A stretch of DNA of 64,000 nt from JALGWN01 sp964598025. Lineage in GTDB: Bacteria > Arandabacterota > Arandabacteria > Arandabacterales > Arandabacteraceae. Below the pieces are notes generated by a model, which was not told where the DNA came from, searched no databases, and saw only the letters and a program-made list of their open reading frames with translations. Positions within the stretch are counted from its first letter, which is position 1; each line of letters begins with the position of its first letter. This document shows, one piece after another, positions 14,984 to 23,213 of the stretch. The stretch is from positions 1-64,000 of the forward strand of contig CAZRAU010000005.1 in NCBI GenBank assembly GCA_964598025.1, in the 5' to 3' direction. The position numbers and the translations under genes are program-made.

Positions 14984-17593
14984 TCAGCGGAACATGGCTT
15001 TGATGCCGCCCCAGGTGGTTGGGACGGTACTGCAGGCTTGGCAGGGATCGTCGCCGATCTTGCCGTAAACCCCTGCGCAGAAGGTGACCATCGGGGTCCC
15101 GAAATTCTCGTAGCAACCAAGAACATGGATAGCCCAACTGATGGGGTGGGGCTCTATGCATATGAGCGAAGGTCCAGTGGCATAGATCCATGCCCAGCCG
15201 GCGATTGCGGGTCCGGATTGACATGACATCCAGGCTTGGGACACGCCGTCGCCGGAATGTTCTATGTTGCCGATGGCGAAGTCGCTGCAGCTTGTGAATA
15301 TGGCGGCCTCGCAGGAGTCGCTGTCACACCATGAGAGGCCGTACTCGAGCCCCATATACTCCTCCAGATCGAAAAAGACCGGGAAGGCATCGACACTGTA
15401 GGCCTCCGAGGTTGTCCGGATATCGCCGCATTTCGTGATCGTCGGCATATCGCGCGTACACGTCCGACGGTCGTTGTGGTCCATCACGTGAACCGCCGCC
15501 TTGAAATCGAATTCGCCTCCCTGACACACCGTGACGCTTGAGGCGGCTTCGGTCACGCCCGTCCCGGTACCCTCGATTTCACATCTGTTGTCGATGCGCG
15601 ATCCGGGTGTAGCCGTGCTTCTGACTTCCACGACCAGTTCGACGGTGTCTGCCGCGCCTCCGGGAAGTATACCGAGGTCCCACACCACCTTGTGGCTGCC
15701 CGCCTCAAAGACGCCGCCGTCTGTGGCTGACTTGAACTCCGTGCGCGGGGAGAGATAATCGGTCAGGGTCACATCGTACACGTCATCGGAATTGGCCTGA
15801 TTGTCATAGGAAATCGCGTAGGTCATCCCCGCCCCCCGCGATATGCATCCGCCGCCGCGCCCGTCGGTCTTGGCAAGGTTCAGCGGCGCCACGGGGCAGA
15901 CGTCGACAGCCGCCTCGGCGGCCGAGGTCGCCACCCCTTCGGCAACGGCCTCACATCGGTTGGTTACAGACGTTCCGGGGGTTGCATCGGCCTTGACCCG
16001 GGCTACGATCTCTATGGTCCCACCCTCACCGGCCGGAAGCGAGGCGATCTCCCAGATTACAGTGTGTGTGGAAGGTTCGTAAGCGCCGCCCGGAGTGGAG
16101 GCAATGAACTCGGTTCCACCCGGAAGAAGATCGGTCAACCGCACACCCTGCAGTTCGGTTGCATTGGGATTCTCATAGGCTATGTCATATACAATGGCGT
16201 CTCCCCGATCGGCGCACGTGCTGTCGATGAGGCCGGTTTTGGTGAGGTCGATGGAAATCAGGTCCGCACACACAATGATGCAATCCGTGACGGCGGTTGT
16301 CGATGTCTCGGAAGCTGTGATCTCGGCCCGATTACATATCTCGGCTCCACCCGTGACGGTGTCCTCGATCCTGGCAAGAACATCGACCTGGCCCGCCTCG
16401 CCAGCCGCCAGGGTGCCTAAGTCCCACGCCACGGCATGGTCGAAGTCGTCGTAGATTCCCCCGCCCGAGCAAGAAACGTATTCGAGATCAGCCGGAAGAT
16501 CGTCGATCAGGACGACATCATGGACATCATAGGGATTGGAAGCGTTGTCGTATGAAAGCGTATAGGTCATGCTGTGTCCGGGACTGACACAATTGCTTCC
16601 ACTGTCATCCTGCTTGCCGAGGCCGAGCGGCTCGTATATCTGCGGACAGACATCCGTATGTTCCGTCACTTGTGTGGTAGCGGTTTCGTCGCTTGTGATG
16701 GTACACCGGTTCTCCAGAGCTCCTTCCGGTGTGACGAAGTCGCCGACCGTCACCATGACCTCTGCCGTGCCCGAGCTGCCGCCTGCAAGCGTTCCGAGAT
16801 TCCAGGTGACCGTGTGGTCGAAGGCGTCATAGCCACCGCCGGCCGAACAGGAAAGAAACTCGGTCTCAGAGGGCAGGGCATCGGTCAGGACGACGCGGTG
16901 GACATCATCGAGGTTCCGGTCGTTTTGGTATGAGATAACATAGTCGATCGAGTCTCCGGCCGAGACACAAGCGCCCCCCATGCCGTCGTCCTTCTCCAGA
17001 GCGAGAGGCAGGAAGACGGTCTCGCACGGATCGTCTCCGGTCGCGCCGCACACTCCCGCACAGAAGTTCGCGACGGGCTCATCCAATTGCTCGCCGCAAT
17101 CGATGATGTATATGACACCGGTATGGGGGTGCGGGGCCACGCAGATCCGGACCGGTTGGGTGAAATCGATCCAGCCGAACCCCGGAATCAGCGCCGGCGT
17201 GGTCTTGCAGCCGAACCACACCTGGGAGATGCCGTCCCCCGGTTGCGAGATATCGCCTATGTGAAGGTCGCTACAAGTCGTGAACGTGCAGCTCGCCGAA
17301 CCAGGCCAGGTGAGTCCGTATTCGACACCGAAGCACTCTTCAATACCAAAGAACACGGGGAATACGTCCACACCACCGCAGCAGCCGCATGTAGTCGATA
17401 TGCCGTTGCAGTCTGAGATCACGGGGAAATCCCCGGAGCATGTCCGGGCATCATCATGGGGCAGCAAATGGACGGCAACCTTGGCATCCCGGTTGGCGCC
17501 GGCCCAGGCGGCGCCCGGGGAGACCGCAAGCACCAAGGGCAGTGCCAGGCATATGATTGCTTTCCACACTCCGGGTGTCATCTGCACCACCAT
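14984..17593 (-). CDS. DUF11-repeat surface protein with duplicated end modules and C-terminal WGxIKAxFR tail
   Basis: About 869 residues. ATG at 17593 (or 17581) is chosen because a promoter at 17688-17717 lies upstream of it and a signal peptide (VWKAIICLALPLVLAVSPGA) begins just after. Four DUF11 domains of about 125 residues occupy the middle, each with a C-x(n)-GD/GA-x-[MI]-x-Y-x-[IL]-[SA]-Y pattern and a VxLTDxLPxxTEF motif. Two homologous Cys-rich modules of about 150 residues flank them, each starting VAVHLLPHDDARTC or AAVHVMDHNDRRTC and containing DVFPVFF or DAFPVFF and FCAGV.G..GDDPC. The protein ends TTWGGIKAMFR, matching the tails of the propeller proteins at 57-62 kb. It is probably a secreted, disulfide-rich cell-surface protein. 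Confidence 0.85.
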   Translation of the reverse strand: MVVQMTPGVWKAIICLALPLVLAVSPGAAWAGANRDAKVAVHLLPHDDARTCSGDFPVISDCNGISTTCGCCGGVDVFPVFFGIEECFGVEYGLTWPGSASCTFTTCSDLHIGDISQPGDGISQVWFGCKTTPALIPGFGWIDFTQPVRICVAPHPHTGVIYIIDCGEQLDEPVANFCAGVCGATGDDPCETVFLPLALEKDDGMGGACVSAGDSIDYVISYQNDRNLDDVHRVVLTDALPSETEFLSCSAGGGYDAFDHTVTWNLGTLAGGSSGTAEVMVTVGDFVTPEGALENRCTITSDETATTQVTEHTDVCPQIYEPLGLGKQDDSGSNCVSPGHSMTYTLSYDNASNPYDVHDVVLIDDLPADLEYVSCSGGGIYDDFDHAVAWDLGTLAAGEAGQVDVLARIEDTVTGGAEICNRAEITASETSTTAVTDCIIVCADLISIDLTKTGLIDSTCADRGDAIVYDIAYENPNATELQGVRLTDLLPGGTEFIASTPGGAYEPSTHTVIWEIASLPAGEGGTIEIVARVKADATPGTSVTNRCEAVAEGVATSAAEAAVDVCPVAPLNLAKTDGRGGGCISRGAGMTYAISYDNQANSDDVYDVTLTDYLSPRTEFKSATDGGVFEAGSHKVVWDLGILPGGAADTVELVVEVRSTATPGSRIDNRCEIEGTGTGVTEAASSVTVCQGGEFDFKAAVHVMDHNDRRTCTRDMPTITKCGDIRTTSEAYSVDAFPVFFDLEEYMGLEYGLSWCDSDSCEAAIFTSCSDFAIGNIEHSGDGVSQAWMSCQSGPAIAGWAWIYATGPSLICIEPHPISWAIHVLGCYENFGTPMVTFCAGVYGKIGDDPCQACSTVPTTWGGIKAMFR

Positions 17594-17687
17594 GGTCGAC
17601 AGGGCCACCCCCGGCCCCGAGGTTACAGCCGGCACGCTTGCGGCGCCTTTTCTAGAATGGGACCCATGCCCAGCTCCGATTGCCCCA

Positions 17688-17717
17688 ATTATACCATATC
17701 GATATCGCCGATGTGAA
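17688..17717 (-). promoter_or_regulatory. Promoter of the DUF11 surface protein gene
   Basis: On the minus strand TTCACA (17712-17717) is followed after 18 bp by a perfect TATAAT (17688-17693). Transcription would begin near 17680, giving a leader of roughly 90 bases and excluding the far-upstream in-frame ATG at 17722 as the start. The remaining 268 bp up to the HD gene contain no gene. Confidence 0.6.
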
Positions 17718-17985
17718 AACAAATCGAGGGGCTACCCATATCCGCAAGGGCTCCGGGCCCGATGTAGGAGCTCAGGCCAAGCAAATCCCGGCCGATGGAG
17801 GAGATCGGGCTCTTCGCAGAATGGTACTATGATGGTCGTGAACGTTCTTCGCGCCGGGGTGTCACCTCCGCATGCGAGGTGCTGTCTGAGTGCAAGCATC
17901 TTGCACCATGGAGCTGTTCCGCGCCCCGACTTTTCTGCCGCTCCCCTGATCTGAATACAGTAGGAAGTTCTGGGATGGGAACCGA

Positions 17986-18792
17986 CTACAGATACTGCAT
18001 CATATCTCTGTGCTTGACCTGTCCGAAAAGCTCAATATAGGGCTTGACGGGACTCGAGATGATCTTCGGGAAGAGTACTTCCTCAATCTGGAAGAATCCG
18101 GCAGACTGCGACATTTCTATCAATATCTTTATGGGTTTCTTGTTTCCGGGCAGGATATTCACTTTTTGGATAGAGCTTGCAGAATACCTATGAATATCCC
18201 CGACTCGCGGCTGTTGAGAGAGAAGTGTTGTGATGCGGGAACGCCCTTTTTCCATGTCACAACCATCGCCAATAAGCACGAGACCTGCTTCCAGAGAATA
18301 TATCGTTTCTGTGGCCATGTGCCCGAAGATACCTTCGATGATCATTGCTTTCAAAATCGTTTTCTTAGGAACATTGTCTTGATAGATGGCATCGAGCAGA
18401 CGGCGTATAATAGGTTCAGCGAATATTATCCCAATGATCTCATGATGGTCACGGGTCGCGGTCATGCCGACATCGTGAAGAAGTGAAGCTGCCAGCACGC
18501 ATACTTTGCTGTCCTCATATGTGCCCATACGCTCTGATTCAAGATTGAACTTGATGCCTGCGTTATGCAGAAGGTCAAACATAATGAGGGCATTCAGGGC
18601 GGCAGTTCTCATATGAACCGGGCCATGATCATTATACCCAAGGCGCTTTATCGAAACGGTATTGGCAAAATCCTGAAGCGTCTGGACCTCAACATCATTG
18701 AAAATAGACTTTGCAACCTCGGCGGATTTGCCCTCAAGATGGGTCAGGATAGATCTCTCAAGCGCCATTTGCTTACGAGTCTTCTTAATCAC
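17986..18792 (-). CDS. HD-domain phosphohydrolase, low-GC (possible transfer)
   Basis: A 268-residue cytoplasmic HD-superfamily protein. Metal-ligand motifs are visible: His in NDHGPVHMRT, HD in LLHDVGMTATRDHHE and a later D in IGDGCDME. In the superfamily these bind divalent metals and hydrolyse phosphomonoesters or cyclic nucleotides; the substrate here is unknown. The overall motif spacing resembles stand-alone HD proteins common in archaea, which is an impression and not a search result. Base composition is clearly lower in GC (roughly 45%) than the surrounding 60%+ genes, and codons are AT-richer, which suggests horizontal acquisition. The start is GTG at 18792; ATG at 18768 is an alternative. 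Confidence 0.78.
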   Translation of the reverse strand: MIKKTRKQMALERSILTHLEGKSAEVAKSIFNDVEVQTLQDFANTVSIKRLGYNDHGPVHMRTAALNALIMFDLLHNAGIKFNLESERMGTYEDSKVCVLAASLLHDVGMTATRDHHEIIGIIFAEPIIRRLLDAIYQDNVPKKTILKAMIIEGIFGHMATETIYSLEAGLVLIGDGCDMEKGRSRITTLLSQQPRVGDIHRYSASSIQKVNILPGNKKPIKILIEMSQSAGFFQIEEVLFPKIISSPVKPYIELFGQVKHRDMMQYL

Positions 18793-19058
18793 AGTGAGCC
18801 GTCATTTCCATTCCCTCTGTTTCATTGATAGTGTGATTCTATGCAGAGCATGTCAAGCGAGAATGAGGGGGTAAGCCGGAAATAAAAGCTGTTCCGCGGG
18901 ACGATCCAGGGGCCTCCCCACAGTGTCGGCGGCCGGGGCGATTATTAGTTTGTACTTGCATGTTGGTACCGTTTGGCTGATTCTCCTTTAGTGGGTGGTG
19001 TGAGTGCCGGGTGGTTACCGGCTCAGGTGTGTGCGCTGATAACGAGGGGGCAAGACGG

Positions 19059-20366
19059 TTGAGAATCTCGCTTGGAGTGCTGGTTGTGTTCGTCCTTTTT
19101 TCCACCATGCAGGCCGGCCTTGCGGTCGCCCAGGAGGTTGTGGACCGCATTGTGGCCGTTGTTGAGAAAGATCCGATCTTCCTGAGTGAGGTGGATGATG
19201 CGGTCGAGGAGGATCTTTACCTGAGAAACATGCGGGGGGAGTCGCTCCCCAGGGATTCATCGGAGCTCCGGATGCTGCGCCGGGAGATCATCGAAAGCGT
19301 TATCGAACGGCGCATCGTGATAGCCAAAGCCCGCAAAGACGGCCTGGAAGTCACCCGGACGGAGGTCGAAGATGCGCTCGATGACTGGCTGGCCGATCTT
19401 GTGAAGGCGGCGGGTTCCGACGCGGCATTTGCGGCTGAGCTTGAGCGTCAGGGTATGACCCTTCAGGGTTTCAAGGCCCAGTATAGGAAGGATATCGAGG
19501 ACCAGCTTCTGGTTTCCCGGTTCATGACCCAGACCTTCAGGAACGTGATGGTTGAGGAGAGGCGGCTGAAGGACTTCTATGACAACAAGTACGATTCCAT
19601 ACCTGGTACTCCCGAGGTGGTCGGTCTCTCTCATATCATCATAGTGCCGCGGATGTCGCCCGAGAAGGAAGATCAGGTACTCAACCGGGTTGACGGCATT
19701 CTGCAAATGCTGGGAAGCGGGGAAGCATTTGAGGATGTTGCCCGCCGGACCTCCGAGGATATGCCGACCAAAGAGCAGGGCGGTCTTATCGGGACCGTAG
19801 CCATCGAGGACCTCCAGCCGGGCCTTGCGGAGATAGCCGCGGGCCTGGAGCCGGGAGAGGTTTCCAGCCCGGTGCGGACCCCTTATGGCATCGAGATAGT
19901 CAAGGTGGATGCCAAGGACGGTGAGACCTACACGCTCCGGCATATATTCATAGAGCTTCATCCGGACAAGAGTGACACCGCACGTGCGGCGCGGCAGGCT
20001 TATGAGGTCAGGGACCGGATAGCGGCAGGCGAGAGTTTCGAAGCCATGGCGCGGGAGTATAGCAATGATCCGGATACGCGCGAGAGCGGCGGCTATGTGG
20101 GCGAGATCGAAGTCGATGCACTGGATGATGCATACAAGATGACGCTCGCGGCGCTCTCGCCGGGAGAGGTTTCCGATGTCGTGAGAACGGGCCGGGGTTT
20201 CCAGATCATCAAACTGGTTTCCAGAACGGCAAGCCGCAAGCCCAGCTTCGATGAGGCGAAGGCCTGGATAAGGAACGTGATCGAGTCCAGGATGCGGGAG
20301 GGTCTGTTCGATGAATGGCTGGAGGGGGCCAGGAAAGAGATCTACGTCAAACGGATGGAATTCTAG
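19059..20366 (+). CDS. surA: SurA-like periplasmic chaperone / peptidyl-prolyl isomerase
   Basis: About 435 residues. A TTG start at 19059 is preferred because GAGGGGG lies 9 bp upstream and a signal peptide follows directly (LRISLGVLVVFVLFSTMQAG, cleavage near AVA-Q). GTG at 19011 is the alternative. The SurA N-domain starts VVDRIVAVVEKDPIFLSEVD. Two parvulin domains follow, at about 190-290 (LSHIIIVPRMSPEKEDQV, GGLIGTVAIEDLQPGL) and 295-395 (LRHIFIELHPDKSDTARA, GGYVGEIEVDALDDAY). It would escort unfolded outer-membrane proteins across the periplasm. It leads a compact operon with an S4 protein, pdxA and ftsEX. Confidence 0.88.
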   Translation: MRISLGVLVVFVLFSTMQAGLAVAQEVVDRIVAVVEKDPIFLSEVDDAVEEDLYLRNMRGESLPRDSSELRMLRREIIESVIERRIVIAKARKDGLEVTRTEVEDALDDWLADLVKAAGSDAAFAAELERQGMTLQGFKAQYRKDIEDQLLVSRFMTQTFRNVMVEERRLKDFYDNKYDSIPGTPEVVGLSHIIIVPRMSPEKEDQVLNRVDGILQMLGSGEAFEDVARRTSEDMPTKEQGGLIGTVAIEDLQPGLAEIAAGLEPGEVSSPVRTPYGIEIVKVDAKDGETYTLRHIFIELHPDKSDTARAARQAYEVRDRIAAGESFEAMAREYSNDPDTRESGGYVGEIEVDALDDAYKMTLAALSPGEVSDVVRTGRGFQIIKLVSRTASRKPSFDEAKAWIRNVIESRMREGLFDEWLEGARKEIYVKRMEF

Positions 20367-20380
20367 CCGGGTGAGCCTGA

Positions 20381-20650
20381 GTGCGGCTTGATGTCTTCTT
20401 GAAAAAAGTCGGGCTCGTCAAGCGAAGGAGCCTCGCCAAGGATATCTGTGACAAAGGCCTGGTCAAGATGGACGGCAGGACCGCCAGGGCAGGCAAAGAG
20501 GTCGGGCCGGGCCGCATGCTGGAGATCGATCTTGCGATGGAGCGCATGGAGATCGAGGTGCTGGGCCTTCCGACACGGAACTGCAAGAAGGAAAACGGCC
20601 AAGCCTTCTATAGAATCATAGAACATGAGTATAAAGACCGCTATTCGTGA
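20381..20650 (+). CDS. S4 RNA-binding domain protein (RqcP/Hsp15-like)
   Basis: An 89-residue protein that is essentially one S4 domain: MRLDVFLKKVGLVKRRSLAK, then GLVKMDGRTARAGKEVGPG. Small S4 proteins of this type (Hsp15, RqcP) bind the 50S subunit or peptidyl-tRNA during ribosome rescue. Whether this one does is inference. GTG at 20381 starts directly with the domain. Its 3' end overlaps the pdxA start by 26 bp, implying translational coupling. The length is normal for the family. Confidence 0.8.
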   Translation: MRLDVFLKKVGLVKRRSLAKDICDKGLVKMDGRTARAGKEVGPGRMLEIDLAMERMEIEVLGLPTRNCKKENGQAFYRIIEHEYKDRYS

Positions 20651-21674
20651 GTCCAGCCCCGGAGATCGGTGTCGTGACGCCCGGCCCTTGGTAGCTGTCT
20701 CCATGGGCGATGCCGGCGGCATCGGCCCGGAGGTCACCCTCAAGGCTCTCGCCAGGGCATCTGTGAAGAAAGCCTGCCGGGCGGTGGTGGTCGGTGATCT
20801 TAGGTTTCTTCGGGAGTTGGCACGGGGCCTCGGTATCCCGGTCAGCCTGCGACGGGCGAACATCCTCGGAAGGGCCTCAGGTGACTGCGTCTATGTATAT
20901 GATGTGGCCCGGCTCTCGGGAAAACCTCCTGTGGGCGAGCCTTCACTTCGTGCAGGGCGCGCAGCCGGGAGGGCGGTTGAGGAAGCAGTCAAGCTGGCGC
21001 TCCTCGGGAGGGTGCGGGGTATCGTGACCGCCCCCGTTTCCAAAGAGTCCTTTGCACATGCAGGCTATGGCATGGTCGGGCACACAGAGATCCTTGCCCG
21101 GCTCACCGGCACGCAGGACTATGCGATGATGCTTATGAACGGGAACTTAAGGGTCGTCTTCGCCACAACCCATGTGCCCCACTCGGACGCTGCCGGGAAA
21201 CTGACCCGGACGGGCCTCCTCAGGAAATTCCGGATCGCTCAGAAGTATCTGGGGATATATATGGGAATAGCAAATGCCAGACTCGGGGTGGCATGTCTCA
21301 ACCCCCACTGCGGTGAGAACGGGCGCCTGGGGCGGGAGGAGAGGGAGGTAGTAGAGCCGGCCGTGAGGGCCGCGCGGGATGAAGGTATTTGTGTAGAAGG
21401 GCCCTTTGCTGCCGATTCTATCTATAGGCCGACTATTGCCGATGGCTTCGACGCCATCATAGCCATGTACCACGACCAGGGTATGATACCCCTTAAGCTC
21501 AAGGGGCATGGCGACGTCGTCAATATCACGCTGGGGATTCCGGTGGTGAGAACCTCGCCGGGGCATGGCACGGCCTTCGATCTCGCAGGGACGGGGAAGG
21601 CCTCGGCCCGGAGTATGGCAGGGGCCATTCTGGAGTGTGTCAGGATCGTGAAGAGGTTCGATCATGCTTGTTAA
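20625..21674 (+). CDS. pdxA: 4-hydroxythreonine-4-phosphate dehydrogenase
   Basis: A 349-residue NAD-dependent enzyme of the DXP-dependent pyridoxal-phosphate pathway. It oxidises 4-phosphohydroxy-L-threonine to the aminoketone used by PdxJ, which is also encoded in this window (44.6 kb). Family motifs: VAVSMGDAGGIGPE near the start, GIVTAPVSKESFAHAG, GHTEILARLTGT, the metal-binding ATTHVPHSDAAG region, LNPHCGENG and FDAIIAMYHDQGMIPLKL, followed by NITLGIPVVRTSPGHGTAFD. The first motif normally reads MGDPAGIGPE; here Pro-Ala is Ala-Gly. It overlaps both neighbours (S4 gene and ftsE), so the run is probably polycistronic. Confidence 0.95.
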   Translation: MSIKTAIRESSPGDRCRDARPLVAVSMGDAGGIGPEVTLKALARASVKKACRAVVVGDLRFLRELARGLGIPVSLRRANILGRASGDCVYVYDVARLSGKPPVGEPSLRAGRAAGRAVEEAVKLALLGRVRGIVTAPVSKESFAHAGYGMVGHTEILARLTGTQDYAMMLMNGNLRVVFATTHVPHSDAAGKLTRTGLLRKFRIAQKYLGIYMGIANARLGVACLNPHCGENGRLGREEREVVEPAVRAARDEGICVEGPFAADSIYRPTIADGFDAIIAMYHDQGMIPLKLKGHGDVVNITLGIPVVRTSPGHGTAFDLAGTGKASARSMAGAILECVRIVKRFDHAC

Positions 21675-22368
21675 ACTCGAGAATGTAAGTAAGCTCTACA
21701 AGGAGGGCACCGTAGCTCTGGATGATATCACCCTGAGTCTGGACAAGGGTGAGTTCGCATTCATTACGGGGCCGTCGGGGGCAGGCAAGAGCACTCTCCT
21801 CAAGATGATTTACATGGATGAGTTTCCGAGCGAGGGTGAGGTCCGGGTCGGAACACACAAGTCGAGTTCCATAAGCCGGAAGGAGATAGCCTTGCTCCGG
21901 CGGGAAGTGGGGGTGGTGTTCCAGGAATTCAAGCTCTTAAAGGAACTCACGGCCTTCGAGAATGTAGTGCTGCCCCTGAGGGCCGTGGGGCGGCGGGAGA
22001 GCTCCATACGAAAGCGGGTGAACAGCGTGCTCTACTCGGTCGGGCTTTCCTCGAAGCGGCACCAGTTCCCGCTGAAGCTCTCGGGTGGCGAGCAACAGCG
22101 CATCGCAATAGCGCGGGCCATGGCCTTGAGGCCTTCGATATTGCTCGCCGATGAGCCTACCGGCAACCTCGACCCGGTGACTGCGGAGCAGATATTCGAT
22201 CTTCTGGTGGACATTAACCGCGGGGGCACGTCGGTTCTGGTGGCCACTCATGACATCCGGCATGCAGAGAAGTTGGGCAAGAGGGTGATCAGGCTGGAAC
22301 ATGGGAAGATGGTGGACGACGGGATCGGGGCGACAGCCGAGGGGGGAGACCAACCATGTACCACCTGA
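21664..22368 (+). CDS. ftsE: Cell division ATP-binding protein FtsE
   Basis: A 234-residue ABC ATPase that couples ATP hydrolysis to septal peptidoglycan hydrolase activation through FtsX. Walker A GPSGAGKST, Q-loop VVFQEFKLLKELTAFENV, signature LSGGEQQRIAIARA and Walker B ILLADEPTGNLD are all present. The start overlaps the pdxA end by 11 bp and the end overlaps ftsX by 13 bp. The next gene encodes an EnvC-like factor, completing the FtsEX-EnvC set. Confidence 0.96.
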   Translation: MLVKLENVSKLYKEGTVALDDITLSLDKGEFAFITGPSGAGKSTLLKMIYMDEFPSEGEVRVGTHKSSSISRKEIALLRREVGVVFQEFKLLKELTAFENVVLPLRAVGRRESSIRKRVNSVLYSVGLSSKRHQFPLKLSGGEQQRIAIARAMALRPSILLADEPTGNLDPVTAEQIFDLLVDINRGGTSVLVATHDIRHAEKLGKRVIRLEHGKMVDDGIGATAEGGDQPCTT

Positions 22369-23213
22369 CACAGGCGGTGACGGGCATAAAGCGCGCCGGC
22401 TTCATGTCGGTGGCCTGCATCATAATAATGACCTGTACGCTTCTGATCTTCGGAATATTCCTTCTGGCGACCGCCAACTTGAGAGAGATCCTCAGGTTCG
22501 CGCATGAAAAGGTCGAGATAGTGGCCTTCCTTGAAGACGGCGTGTCCGCTGCCGGTGCAGACTCTCTCGAAGCCGAGATTAAGAACATCCCATTTGTCGA
22601 GCAAATCCGGCATGTCAGTCCGACCGAGGCGCTCGAGCGCCTGAAAACCGAATTCGGAACCAGAAGCTACATCCTGGATGCTCTTGATGACAACCCGCTG
22701 CCGGCATCCTTGGAGATAGTCCTCAAACCTCAGTACAGGCTCAAAGATCGCGTGATAAGCGTCGCCGAGCGGATCGAGCAGATGAAAGGCGTAGAGGACA
22801 TAAGCTACGGCCGGGGCTGGATCACCATCCTGGAAAGGATGGTAAGGGTCTTCGCCCTGGTAGATATCGCTGTGGGTATGGTAGTGGGTATTGCCGCAGT
22901 AGTGACGGTGTCCTATACGGTGAGGCTCACCCTCTTCGCAAGGCGCGATCTCATAAGGGTGTTGAAACTTGTCGGGGCAACCGACTTCTTCGTGATGGCC
23001 CCGTTTATTCTGGAGGGTCTGATCCATGGCGCTGTATCGATAGTCCTCTCTACAGGCATGCTCTATCTCGGCTTCCGTGTGGTGGATGTCAAGGTGCCCC
23101 AGGCGGTATTCATGCCCTGGGGCATGATTGTCTTCTTTGCCGTATTCGGCATCCTGGTCGCGGTGCTTGGAAGCTGGCTTTCGGTCAGATCGTTCCTGTG
23201 GGAGAAAGAGTAG
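22356..23213 (+). CDS. ftsX: Cell division permease FtsX
   Basis: A 285-residue FtsX with the family's four membrane segments: about 21-45 (MSVACIIIMTCTLLIFGIFL), 165-195, 215-240 and 255-280. The extracytoplasmic domain between the first two (about 50-160) contains VEIVAFLEDGVSAAGADSLE. It transmits FtsE ATPase cycles to a periplasmic coiled-coil activator, most likely the product of the next gene, whose ATG directly abuts the ftsX stop. Confidence 0.94.
   Translation: MYHLTQAVTGIKRAGFMSVACIIIMTCTLLIFGIFLLATANLREILRFAHEKVEIVAFLEDGVSAAGADSLEAEIKNIPFVEQIRHVSPTEALERLKTEFGTRSYILDALDDNPLPASLEIVLKPQYRLKDRVISVAERIEQMKGVEDISYGRGWITILERMVRVFALVDIAVGMVVGIAAVVTVSYTVRLTLFARRDLIRVLKLVGATDFFVMAPFILEGLIHGAVSIVLSTGMLYLGFRVVDVKVPQAVFMPWGMIVFFAVFGILVAVLGSWLSVRSFLWEKE

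Noticed and set aside
17594..17722. Upstream in-frame ATG of the DUF11 gene at 17722
   Set aside because: It lies upstream of the TATAAT promoter motif at 17688-17693, and the extra residues would displace the signal peptide from the N-terminus.
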